Virus record (IMG/VR): IMGVR_UViG_3300024999_000262
Location: 1-34,231 of that record
Reading direction: 5' to 3' (one strand)
Length of the DNA: 34,231 bases
From: a virus
Positions 24,308-32,092 of the stretch are shown in pieces. Within the stretch, counting starts at the first letter, position 1. The number at the start of each line of letters is the position of its first letter. Below the pieces are notes generated by a model that saw nothing but the letters and a program-made list of their open reading frames with translations, was not told the origin of the DNA and made no database searches. A program made the translations under genes and the position numbers.

Positions 24308-24506
24308 CGAGACTCCTCGGCCAGTAGCATCTTTCTATCCTGCAGCCATTTCCAGGGTCGTGAACAGTCTTATAGCTACCGCACTCGTCGGTCACTACCA
24401 CTCCATTTAACATCTTATAACATACCTTCTCTACTGGACAATTCATATTAATACCTACAACTAAACCATCAGCTTCACTCACTGCTTCTGTTCTTATCGT
24501 TTGCAC
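24294..24506 (-). CDS. Cys-rich small hypothetical protein
   Basis: 70 residues from GTG 24506, or 50 residues from an internal ATG (24446). Five Cys residues in the C-terminal 48 residues (NCPVEKVC, DEC, GNGC, ERC) suggest disulfides or zinc. Ends 14 bases inside the HNH gene. Ribosome sites are weak for both starts (AGGGGCAG for the GTG), so the start is uncertain. Given its neighbour's signal peptide, a partner or inhibitor of the nuclease is possible, but no evidence supports this beyond overlap. Confidence 0.45.
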   Translation of the reverse strand: MQTIRTEAVSEADGLVVGINMNCPVEKVCYKMLNGVVVTDECGSYKTVHDPGNGCRIERCYWPRSLDESL

Positions 24507-24607
24507 TTATAGCTGCCCCTTTGTTAAGACAAAACTCTTCCTCACCCACTGTTGAATAATGCTTACAAGTTGTTGCTATTCCTGATACCCTGTTTTTCTT
24601 TAAACAA

Positions 24608-24645
24608 GGCAACAGGCAACCAATAAAATATAGTTGCCTGTTGCC
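24608..24645. terminator. 13-bp hairpin in a 188-base gap
   Basis: GGCAACAGGCAAC (24608-24620) pairs perfectly with GTTGCCTGTTGCC (24633-24645); loop 12 bases. On the minus strand it is followed by TTGTTTAAAG, a moderate terminator for the gene upstream. The rest of the gap (24507-24694) shows only very short frames (15 and 17 codons) that I do not accept as genes. Confidence 0.6.
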
Positions 24646-24694
24646 TCACTCATCGAAACACTTCTCGGTTACTATCTTGTAACCATCTTCCATT

Positions 24695-25384
24695 TTACCA
24701 CTTAATAGTGCAACTGTTGAACTGGGTGTTAAACTCACCTATGACAACAAGTTTGCCGGTGTTCTCTGATATCGGTTTCCAGGTGAGGCCGTTCTTACCT
24801 TCCTGTCTTTTGGACCCATCAGCCACCCTCATCTTCAGGACACCGTCTATCCATACCTCGATATTTTTTCCGTAATGAGCCCCTACATACGGAAACCTTG
24901 CATTGCCTCTACCTTCATTAGCATATCCGTCAGGCTTGGAAGTTGCACTGTTACCTCCTGAGGGTGTTGTGGGTTCTGCTGATGAACTTTGTTCAGCTAC
25001 ATAGATCACTCCACCACAGACAATCGAGAACTTCAGGGGCCGGGTGTATTGATCCCCAGTCTTTGAGAGCTTGAATACGGGGTGTCCTTGATACGCATTG
25101 CCCTTAACTGCTACTTCTCCATTTAAAGCTACGCTGGATACCTCGCGATCTGATAGAGAGGGGAAATAAACAACTGCGCCGTCTCCGTTACCCTCATCTG
25201 ACTCCCTCTCAAATACTATTTTATGAGGAAATAGTACGGTAACAGGAGTTACAGGAGTTACAGGAGTTACAGGAGTTACAGGAGTTACAGGAGTTACAGG
25301 CTTGTTCGTATCTATTAGGTCGTTCCCACACCTAGGGCATACGGTACTAATACCCAATAGCTTGGCTATAGCTTTTAAGTCCAT
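24695..25384 (-). CDS. Zinc-finger/(Pro-Val-Thr)n linker protein with beta-rich C-terminus
   Basis: 229 residues. The N-terminus has a short helix and TVCPRCGNDL (a CxxC pair). Seven Pro-Val-Thr units coded by a 9-bp tandem repeat follow as a stiff linker (about 29-49). The C-terminal part is beta-rich with HYGKNIEVWIDGVLKM and TGKLVVIGEFNTQFNS, resembling a carbohydrate- or surface-binding domain. Start overlaps the lipoprotein stop (TAATG). It lies next to a lipoprotein in an envelope-oriented cassette, so binding at the cell surface or envelope is plausible. No family is recognised. Confidence 0.65.
   Translation of the reverse strand: MDLKAIAKLLGISTVCPRCGNDLIDTNKPVTPVTPVTPVTPVTPVTPVTVLFPHKIVFERESDEGNGDGAVVYFPSLSDREVSSVALNGEVAVKGNAYQGHPVFKLSKTGDQYTRPLKFSIVCGGVIYVAEQSSSAEPTTPSGGNSATSKPDGYANEGRGNARFPYVGAHYGKNIEVWIDGVLKMRVADGSKRQEGKNGLTWKPISENTGKLVVIGEFNTQFNSCTIKW
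25242..25300. repeat. 9-bp tandem repeat (ACAGGAGTT x 6.5)
   Basis: Six perfect copies of ACAGGAGTT plus five bases, in frame with the gene on the minus strand, encoding Pro-Val-Thr units. Perfect identity of copies shows very recent slippage expansion, and copy number probably varies between phage isolates. Confidence 0.95.
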
Positions 25385-25692
25385 TACTCTACCTCTTGAA
25401 TGTCAGCTTGTTTCTTGACTAATGGAATAATTACTTCACTACCAGCGTTTACTGCCTCCAGAACCTTAAGTGCGTTAGCATCAATCCAACTTTTAGCAAG
25501 CTTTACGGCTTCCCCTAGATCATTAGCTGACTTCTGATCTACACCAGTAGTGTTAGTAGCACCCGAGGCATCAATATGCTGATCGCCACCTGAGTATATC
25601 GAGATATTGGTTTCTCTGTAATTAACTCCACCACACCCAGACACAGATATTAAAGCAATACCAGCTAGAGTAATCAAACAAATCTTTTTCAA
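25384..25692 (-). CDS. Lipoprotein
   Basis: 102 residues. Signal peptide MKKICLITLAGIALISVSGC with a lipobox (VSG-C20), so the mature protein should be lipid-anchored at Cys20. The mature part is short, with Gly/Ser-rich stretches and a helix (DLGEAVKLAKSWIDANALKVLEAV). Lipoproteins in this phage position may be outer spanins or superinfection-exclusion proteins; unlike typical outer spanins it is not Pro-rich. Coupled to the kinase gene by ATGA and to the next gene by TAATG. Confidence 0.78.
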   Translation of the reverse strand: MKKICLITLAGIALISVSGCGGVNYRETNISIYSGGDQHIDASGATNTTGVDQKSANDLGEAVKLAKSWIDANALKVLEAVNAGSEVIIPLVKKQADIQEVE

Positions 25693-26297
25693 CTACGCTC
25701 CTCCTTTGTTGATAATCTATATTCGACAGTCCTAATTATATTGTCCAACCTTGCTGTCGTTATGGCTGGATCAAGATACTCCAAGTTCTCCATCACCAAG
25801 TCGCCCCGCATAACCTCAACTCCTCTTTCAGATCTAGGCAGTAACCACCGCTTGTACAAAGGTGTCTTTCCTGGGTTATTGTTTCTCATACCGTAGAGGT
25901 GGACTATTGTTCCGCCAAGCTCCCTAATCAAATCAGCCTCCGTATCGAACCTGATATCGTGTATAAAGACATAATCGGCGGAAGTTGTCAATATTTCGTT
26001 CTTCATCTTGATAACCCAGAGATCGGGGATGCAGCCCCTAACGAAATCTGTGCCGAATGCTTCCATAATTCTTCTGGGGGTTACACCGTATCTAGGATCA
26101 ATTGTTTCCTTCCCCTCGTAAGTGTGTAACTGCTCGTGTGTCAACTCGAAGAAATTACTCATCAATTCTTTCAAAGGAGTAGCGAAAGCCAACATTTTAG
26201 TCTCGCCAGTCCCCTTTACCAACTCACACATGACATTTGCACAATGTGTCTTTCCAGCCCGCTTAGGTCCAGTGAAACCTATAATCAGCTTAGGCAT
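25689..26297 (-). CDS. Deoxynucleoside monophosphate kinase
   Basis: 202 residues from ATG 26297 (GGAGC 12 bases before). A longer frame up to 26420 lies inside the ligase gene and is rejected. The P-loop GPKRAGKT (residues 10-17) is followed by VFIHDIRFDTEADLIRELGGTIV, the DxRF..EA pattern of T4 gp1/T5 dNMP kinases. It phosphorylates dNMPs to dNDPs to feed phage DNA synthesis, using nucleotides from degraded host DNA. It overlaps the ligase by 8 bases and the lipoprotein by ATGA, so it belongs to the replication operon. Confidence 0.86.
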   Translation of the reverse strand: MPKLIIGFTGPKRAGKTHCANVMCELVKGTGETKMLAFATPLKELMSNFFELTHEQLHTYEGKETIDPRYGVTPRRIMEAFGTDFVRGCIPDLWVIKMKNEILTTSADYVFIHDIRFDTEADLIRELGGTIVHLYGMRNNNPGKTPLYKRWLLPRSERGVEVMRGDLVMENLEYLDPAITTARLDNIIRTVEYRLSTKEERS

Positions 26298-27636
26298 GCT
26301 CAAGCTGCTCCATGCAATACTTATACGTGTCGGCGGTGTCTTTTTCGTTGAAGCGAGACTCATCAAACCTAGCGTGTTCAAGACAGAATGTCTCTCGACT
26401 AGACTTGTCTGTGACGACATCAGTAAACTTGACTGAGACTATTTTACTGGCCTGAGAGTTCCACCAATCAACCCCCAACTCTCTCTCAGAATCCGAAAAG
26501 CCCATCCCCACGTCAGTAACTATTTTACCATCTTCTGACTGAACTGTAAGCCCGCCCATCAGGTGCTCGTACTTCTTCCCATTCGCACCGTAGTAAGCTT
26601 TTACTATTCTGAACTCAGCTACAGCCTCAGCCTTAAGCTTAACACCGTACTTAGTCCCGCTCTGTTCGTCTTTCCATACAAGTTCAGCAGCATCTTTAAT
26701 GATAGCCCCCTCCTCCTTCTTGGATCTGGCCTTCCTATAGAAGTCCATAGCTTTCTCGTAGGAGCTAACCTGGACAGTCTTAACCATCCTTATATGGCCT
26801 GTATTACCTACCTTCTCCAGGTCTTTGAGCTTATCTGCATATTTCAAACTACATTTCTTAGCCAAGAAACTTGATTTAGGCACATAGTCCCAAATCATGT
26901 AGACAAGTTTGTCGTTATACTCTGGCTTACCTTCTCCGGAAATGAAGCTGTTGAATATGCCGTTGGCTTGTTTTCTTGGGAGGAATTTACCGTTGTCTCC
27001 TGTGACCTGCAACTCTCCTATCAAGACTACATCCGTGGGCTTGAGTGCTCTCTGGTTTAGTATAGCTACTGTTCTGTCTAAGTCCTCGACTATTGGGGCC
27101 AGTGAGAAAGTTTTGCCGTTCCTGGATGTGAATTTACCGGACTCCGAATCTAGGTAGGCAAACATTCCATCTTGTTTCAATTGGGCTACAACGTAGCTAA
27201 GGAAGTCAATGTTCTTTATATGCTTGAATGCCTTGTATCTCTGGTAAGGAACCTCGTAAACCCAGCCAGGCACAACCGAGTTAAAGGTCTTAGCGTCAGC
27301 CCCACACCTGAGATCCTTCTTCAGGATCATGTTGACTACAGCCTCTGTAGCCTCGTCCTGGATAAGACTGGCTAACTGAATAGCCTCAGCGTCAGTCACA
27401 CCTCTTTTCTTACTCATGTTGTTTATCTCTGACAGGAGTATTTCTGTCGAAGCGTAGCCTTTACCAATATGTTTGTGAGGGACCTCAGTTAGCCCATAAG
27501 CCTTACCTTGATCCAAGGCAAGTTTGACAACACTATAGAAGAATGGGTAGTCCTTGAAGTCGTTTATTACTTTCTTCTTATCGTTACTTCCAGAAGTAGC
27601 TGCGATCTGATTTATGATACCTAGTATTTCTTTCAT
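26290..27636 (-). CDS. ATP-dependent DNA ligase
   Basis: 448 residues. Nucleotidyltransferase motifs in order: I KQDG with the AMP-accepting Lys at 154, the SRNGK segment (171-175), III-like LIGELQV (E208), IV EEGAIIKD (308-315) and V YGVKLKAE (330-337). It has an N-terminal all-helical DNA-binding region of about 130 residues and an OB-like end. Length and motif spacing resemble T4/T5 ligases. It seals nicks during replication and recombination. Start ATG 27636 follows AAGGGA; the endolysin gene ends 9 bases upstream. Confidence 0.93.
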   Translation of the reverse strand: MKEILGIINQIAATSGSNDKKKVINDFKDYPFFYSVVKLALDQGKAYGLTEVPHKHIGKGYASTEILLSEINNMSKKRGVTDAEAIQLASLIQDEATEAVVNMILKKDLRCGADAKTFNSVVPGWVYEVPYQRYKAFKHIKNIDFLSYVVAQLKQDGMFAYLDSESGKFTSRNGKTFSLAPIVEDLDRTVAILNQRALKPTDVVLIGELQVTGDNGKFLPRKQANGIFNSFISGEGKPEYNDKLVYMIWDYVPKSSFLAKKCSLKYADKLKDLEKVGNTGHIRMVKTVQVSSYEKAMDFYRKARSKKEEGAIIKDAAELVWKDEQSGTKYGVKLKAEAVAEFRIVKAYYGANGKKYEHLMGGLTVQSEDGKIVTDVGMGFSDSERELGVDWWNSQASKIVSVKFTDVVTDKSSRETFCLEHARFDESRFNEKDTADTYKYCMEQLEHA

Positions 27637-27644
27637 CGGTTCCC

Positions 27645-28226
27645 TTATAGTTTCTCTGCTCTGTCAAGCCAACCTATGTACTTCTCCTTAGCAGGGTTGG
27701 CCTCCATTTTCTCGATGATACATTTGTTTGTGTAGGCCCTATAGAGAGCCATAACCCTACTGTTAGGGTTACACCTCAAAGCAGACTTCAAAGCCCCTAG
27801 TGTCTTTGTACCGATACTCTTATCAATCGCTATGTCAAAATACTCCTTCTGGTTTCTGTTTAGGAGGTTGACTGTTCGTTGTAGCCACTCTATCGCTCTA
27901 CCCTCCCCATAGAGGGTAATGGTGTTGAACATCTTGTCGGCCAAGGCTGGGAAGACTTCGTTTACCTTATCAAGTCCAGGCTCAATCCACCTTGTTCTTT
28001 TGAAGTGGGACTTGACCATCTCCAAGAGGATTCTATTATTCCTGATGTTCTCGGGGAAGCTCTTCTCCAACTTAGCCTTGTCTACAGTAACCCAACCTAC
28101 CCAGTCTTTGTTATGGACTCTTGATATACCCGAGTAAGTCTCATCACCTGGATCATCGGGGTCGTTAGTCCATACTCCTAAACCTTCATCCTTCATTGTT
28201 ACTTCATACGCTTTGTCAAACCCCAT
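27645..28226 (-). CDS. Endolysin, GH108-type N-acetylmuramidase
   Basis: 193 residues. The N-terminus has MKDEGLGVWTNDPDDPGDETYSGIS, the GH108 signature with catalytic Glu at 14 (normally EGG; here EGL). The C-terminal region (about 95-193, ADKMFNTITLYG, EWLQRTVNLLN, IDKSIGTKTLGAL) matches the peptidoglycan-binding domain paired with GH108. There is no signal peptide, so a holin or other membrane protein is needed for release. Unusually it lies inside the replication operon, between ligase and SbcC, away from the candidate holin. The ribosome site is weak (AGGTG), suggesting coupling to the SbcC gene 6 bases upstream. Confidence 0.85.
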   Translation of the reverse strand: MGFDKAYEVTMKDEGLGVWTNDPDDPGDETYSGISRVHNKDWVGWVTVDKAKLEKSFPENIRNNRILLEMVKSHFKRTRWIEPGLDKVNEVFPALADKMFNTITLYGEGRAIEWLQRTVNLLNRNQKEYFDIAIDKSIGTKTLGALKSALRCNPNSRVMALYRAYTNKCIIEKMEANPAKEKYIGWLDRAEKL

Positions 28227-28232
28227 CTTCAG

Positions 28233-30344
28233 TTACACCTCAATTACCTGATCTGCACTCATTTCAGTTTCATCCTCGTGAGTAATTAATATTCTTTGAC
28301 CGGGGATATTGAGTAAAGCCCCGGCCACAATCGCCGCTGAATTCTTTGAGCATTCAGCGAAAAGCTCATCAAACACCAGAAAGCCACAGCCAGGAGCGAA
28401 GATATCCCGGATGGTTGATCGTATTGCCAGTCCCATAACCGTTCTCTCAAAGCCCGACAGTCGTGTCATTGGCCGCACTCCAAGGCGAAAGCCCTTGGGG
28501 GTTTTGACAAGCTGCTGGGAATCCCCGGTCATCTGGCGGTATCTTTCACCAGCCAAGGTTACAATGGAAGTCCAGAGCTTGTCTATCACTTTCGGTTTAG
28601 CTACCGTAGTGGCCTTGACTATGACCTGATTCCTGGCCTCGGTCTTTATTTTAACCTTCAACTCCTCGATCTTCACCTTATTACTGGCTATACCTTCTTC
28701 AGCCCATTTGATCTTAGTGTTAGCTTCCTCCAACCTATGCTCTACTTCTTTCATATCTAGGGCAACTTGAGTTGAGCTGTTGTTTATCTCAAAGGAGGCA
28801 TTACGTAAGCAGGCTGATCTTTTCAACAGCTCAGTTTCATCTTTCTTATTGCCGAGTTCCTCTAACTCTGCTCTCAAATTTCTAAGCCTACCTTCCTCGT
28901 TACCCAACTCAACTTGAGCTTCTGTTATCTTTTTCTCATTCTCCTCTTTTTGTCTCTTAATAGACTCAGCTTTTTTGATAAGACTGATGGCTTCTTTCTT
29001 CTCTCCCTGGTTCGGCTCAGTAGGTACTTCGCCTTTCCAAGTAACAGTAAACGGCACAGTAGCATTATCAATTTCATAGTAGGTAGAATCCAAGTGCAGT
29101 CTAGCCATGTGGTTCTTCTTAACAGAGTTGAGCGTGTCGAGGTAAGACTTTGCTTCTGAGTACTCGGCTTTTTTGATAGCTAAGTCAGTGGTGAGATTTT
29201 CTATCTTCTCCTGAATACTGAGCTTCAGTGCTTCTACCTTCTCACTCAGGTCTGTTCCACATGAGTTACATTTTGAGGTAGTGGGTATCTGTTTCTTATG
29301 GGACCTTATATCAGACTCAATGTTGGAGACAACCTTAAACAAATCCCGCTCAACAGAGACTGCATATTTCAACTCATTGTTGAGTGAATCTATTCCACCA
29401 TCCCAAACATCTTCTCCAACATCCACAGTATTGATAAGTAACTGATACATACTCCACTTAGCTCCTGCTTCCCCCGCGTTGTGGATTATCTCATTAGCCT
29501 TGTCTATATTAGATTGAGGTATGACTTCGAAGACCAACTCCTTGAGGTTGGCTAACTTCTCATAAATTGTTTTAACCCTACCTTCAAGTTCGGCCACCTT
29601 CTCATTGGTGGACTGTACCTTGTAGTTGTGGGCTGAATAATCGGATAACTTGTCTGATATAGAGGCAAGCAGTTCTGCTATGATTTTTTCCAACTCATCA
29701 ACTTCGGATGAGAAGTCTTTCAGTATCTCAGCCTCTGACTCTAAACTAACTTTAGTCTCCTTGGCTTGTGCTAGGTTAAGACCATACCAGTCAATGTCCT
29801 CTTCTATGGTTGATATGAGCTGTTCATACTCCTCCCTATTCCCATACTTGTACTTACTCTTCACCTTCTCAAGCAAGTCCTCGATCAGTTGGATATTGGC
29901 AACGTCCTCAATGAACCGCATAGTCTCTGCTGGCTTTCGCTTGATGACGTTTGAGACTTCCCCTTGTCGGGCAAAGATGATCAGATCCTCGGTCTTGGGG
30001 GCTAGGCCGAACAGGTCATAGAAAAAGCGGGAGACTTCATCCTGTCCCGATCTTTTAACGCCAGGCCCTTCCACAGACGCTGAATTCTTTGAACGCTTGG
30101 CGATGTATGGCCCGTAATGAATCTCGCCGTAGAGGGCGCTGACAGGCTCTCCTTCTGTCACAGTTTCATCCAAGGTGGCTTCCAGAGTTGACGATCCGAA
30201 CATGACATACTGAGGGACTTGGGTAAACAAGGTGGTCTTACCGGCTTTGTTCTCCCCCCTCACAACTACTAAACCATCACTTAACGAATGCTCTGCTTGT
30301 TTGACCTTGCCAAATGCACGAGCGGCGATATAGCTTAGATGCAC
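28233..30344 (-). CDS. SbcC/Rad50-like ATPase subunit (T4 gp46-like)
   Basis: 703 residues, GTG start behind a GAGG-type site, overlapping the SbcD gene by 10 bases. Walker A GENKAGKTT (30-38), Q-loop FARQGEV (Q127), coiled coil about 150-355, zinc hook CNSC (C359, C362), second coiled coil, ABC signature LSGFERTV (629-636), Walker B FLVFDE (D659) and H-loop LITHED (H689). With SbcD/Mre11 it forms the nuclease complex that processes DNA ends for recombination-dependent replication. All catalytic elements are present. Confidence 0.95.
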   Translation of the reverse strand: MHLSYIAARAFGKVKQAEHSLSDGLVVVRGENKAGKTTLFTQVPQYVMFGSSTLEATLDETVTEGEPVSALYGEIHYGPYIAKRSKNSASVEGPGVKRSGQDEVSRFFYDLFGLAPKTEDLIIFARQGEVSNVIKRKPAETMRFIEDVANIQLIEDLLEKVKSKYKYGNREEYEQLISTIEEDIDWYGLNLAQAKETKVSLESEAEILKDFSSEVDELEKIIAELLASISDKLSDYSAHNYKVQSTNEKVAELEGRVKTIYEKLANLKELVFEVIPQSNIDKANEIIHNAGEAGAKWSMYQLLINTVDVGEDVWDGGIDSLNNELKYAVSVERDLFKVVSNIESDIRSHKKQIPTTSKCNSCGTDLSEKVEALKLSIQEKIENLTTDLAIKKAEYSEAKSYLDTLNSVKKNHMARLHLDSTYYEIDNATVPFTVTWKGEVPTEPNQGEKKEAISLIKKAESIKRQKEENEKKITEAQVELGNEEGRLRNLRAELEELGNKKDETELLKRSACLRNASFEINNSSTQVALDMKEVEHRLEEANTKIKWAEEGIASNKVKIEELKVKIKTEARNQVIVKATTVAKPKVIDKLWTSIVTLAGERYRQMTGDSQQLVKTPKGFRLGVRPMTRLSGFERTVMGLAIRSTIRDIFAPGCGFLVFDELFAECSKNSAAIVAGALLNIPGQRILITHEDETEMSADQVIEV

Positions 30345-31312
30345 TCCTCAACCTCTTTTTTGTAGGCTTCTGGTATCTCTTCCATAAACATGTCCACGAT
30401 GTTAAAGCTATCAACAGAGTTAGCTATAGATCCTATATCAACTTCCTGAGTTAGTACCTTCACATCATTCTTTATTATGAAAGCGTTACTGCTGGCGCGG
30501 AACTTGGCTATGTTACTAACCACAATCGCGTTCTCCTGAATAGAGCACTCACCCATAACCCTAATGAACTTAGCGTCTGTTGGGGACTCGGCTGTTACGT
30601 GGATCTCAGTGTAGTCAGTACCATCCCAAGTAGGAATAGTTGAGAAGGAGTCATCGGTAATTAACAATGCTCTCTTACCACTCTCCCCTATACAATCAGA
30701 TATAGAGGAGGGGAATTGATTTCCAATCACAGTTACGTTCCCATCGACTCTACCTTTGTGCTCGTGCCCTGCTATAACTTCTACATGTTTCTGGTCCAAC
30801 GTTTCAATCTGCTCTCTACTCAGGTTGAGGCTGTGATCCCCATGAGCAAAGTTAGAGTCAATGTTGCAGTGGACTAGGAGAAGCTTGTTCTCTGGACACT
30901 CATCAACAGCTTTATCAAAAGCCTCCTGGTTGAACAAGTGCGGGATTATGTGAAGCTTACCGAGTGTGAGCGGCTCCTTGACTACAGAGTGACCGCTCAC
31001 CATTCCAACAAACTCAGCCGATGACATTTTCTTCTCATCCATAACTCCACCCAAGTCATGGTTCCCCAGAACCACGTAACACCTAGGCACAGTCAATAGT
31101 ATGTCTATCACCTTAGCCATAAGGTATTCGTCCACATTCCTGCTGTCAAACAAGTCACCGAGTATGATTAAAACATCGTATTCGGTCAGTCTAACTAGGT
31201 TACTGAATTTATCTAACATCCAACCTTCAAGGGCCTCTCGTGAGGCATGGGTAGTTCCCCCCTGCCTCTTGACCCCTGCGTGTATATCATTGATTACTAA
31301 TGTTTTCAACAC
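30335..31312 (-). CDS. SbcD/Mre11-like nuclease subunit (T4 gp47-like)
   Basis: 325 residues, GTG start 3 bases after GGAGG. Metallophosphoesterase motifs are complete: NDIHAG (D9, H11), LGDLFDS (D53), LGNHD (N84, H85), LLVHCN (H148) and AGHEHKG (H183, H185). It is the nuclease partner of the adjacent SbcC-like protein, and the two genes overlap. A second domain (about 220-325) is of the capping/partner-binding type. It overlaps the upstream zinc-ribbon gene as well. Confidence 0.94.
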   Translation of the reverse strand: MLKTLVINDIHAGVKRQGGTTHASREALEGWMLDKFSNLVRLTEYDVLIILGDLFDSRNVDEYLMAKVIDILLTVPRCYVVLGNHDLGGVMDEKKMSSAEFVGMVSGHSVVKEPLTLGKLHIIPHLFNQEAFDKAVDECPENKLLLVHCNIDSNFAHGDHSLNLSREQIETLDQKHVEVIAGHEHKGRVDGNVTVIGNQFPSSISDCIGESGKRALLITDDSFSTIPTWDGTDYTEIHVTAESPTDAKFIRVMGECSIQENAIVVSNIAKFRASSNAFIIKNDVKVLTQEVDIGSIANSVDSFNIVDMFMEEIPEAYKKEVEECI

Positions 31313-31641
31313 TCGCCTCCTGGACCAGTAGCTTTATGTGCCTCCTTCTCAGTCTTCTCCCAAGCCTGCAAGTCTATTTGGTCAGTTATGTCATACATCT
31401 GCTCGTTGATCCAGACGAAGCAGTTTTTGCAACTCACACAAACCATAACCCGCATTTCCTCAAGATTAACCCGCTTCTCCCCGCCAGACCGCATAAATGG
31501 GAGCATAGTCATAACGTATCCAGCATGACGAAAGTGAGTCTTACCACAGTTCTTACACTTGAACAGGAAGATTGACTCGTCAGGTTTCTTAGGTGTTACT
31601 CGCTCAACAAAGCCTTCATTTCCTGGGTGTACTAAATCCAT
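31306..31641 (-). CDS. Zinc-ribbon protein
   Basis: 111 residues from ATG 31641 (AAGGAGG 7 bases before; a longer frame starting at 31677 has no site). Two Cys pairs, CKNCGKTHFRH and CVSCKNC, are about 40 residues apart, as in a zinc ribbon. A basic N-terminus and an acidic C-terminus surround it. It overlaps the SbcD start and so may act with the nuclease complex or bind DNA, but no family is recognised. Confidence 0.72.
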   Translation of the reverse strand: MDLVHPGNEGFVERVTPKKPDESIFLFKCKNCGKTHFRHAGYVMTMLPFMRSGGEKRVNLEEMRVMVCVSCKNCFVWINEQMYDITDQIDLQAWEKTEKEAHKATGPGGEC

Positions 31642-31657
31642 AATTTTCCTCCTTAGA

Positions 31658-32092
31658 TTATTTAGGAACATCGCCAAATATAACTTTAAGAACCTGAGAT
31701 AAGTCAGTAGGATTCATTATCTCAATACCTTTTTCTGGAACGCGCCAACTACTAGCTTTTTCTAACGCTGTTACTGGGACCACGAACAGCCTATCCAAAA
31801 TGTAGAAGTGGACAAGTACAAATCCCGGCACTCCAGCACTCGACCATCTAATCATATCGCCATACTGATCGAACATGCTGAGTCGTAGTGTTGTATTACT
31901 TGTTGTCTTGCATTCAAGGTGAGCAGTAAACTTACCAGCCCACGATAATAGGTAGTCGCTAGGCTGTGGCGGTGCCCCCTTCCTCACACTGTAGCTATCA
32001 AACAATCTTCTCCAGTGAAATTCAGGTTGCTTTGTGGTTCTAAGGTACTTGTCTACAGCTACCTCCAAATATTTACCGTCGTTCTTGGACAT
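31658..32092 (-). CDS. RecU-like Holliday-junction resolvase / PD-(D/E)XK nuclease
   Basis: 144 residues with AGGAGAGGAAGG before ATG 32092. The motif pattern E10, PPQPSDYLLS (D46), AHLECKTT (E60, K62) and the following LRLSMFDQY is that of the RecU-like PD-(D/E)XK resolvases. Position next to SbcC/D and polymerase supports a junction-resolving role during replication and packaging. It overlaps the HNH endonuclease gene by 20 bases. Confidence 0.72.
   Translation of the reverse strand: MSKNDGKYLEVAVDKYLRTTKQPEFHWRRLFDSYSVRKGAPPQPSDYLLSWAGKFTAHLECKTTSNTTLRLSMFDQYGDMIRWSSAGVPGFVLVHFYILDRLFVVPVTALEKASSWRVPEKGIEIMNPTDLSQVLKVIFGDVPK

Noticed and set aside
24600-24653. 17-codon hydrophobic frame starting in ATGA context
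   Set aside because: Too short, ends in the hairpin region, no ribosome site; treated only as a possible relic.
25242-25300. CRISPR-like array
   Set aside because: The units are 9 bp, contiguous, without spacers, and encode Pro-Val-Thr in frame.
26298-26420. 41-residue N-terminal extension of the dNMP kinase
   Set aside because: It lies wholly inside the ligase gene; the P-loop normally begins within the first 20 residues, as from 26297.
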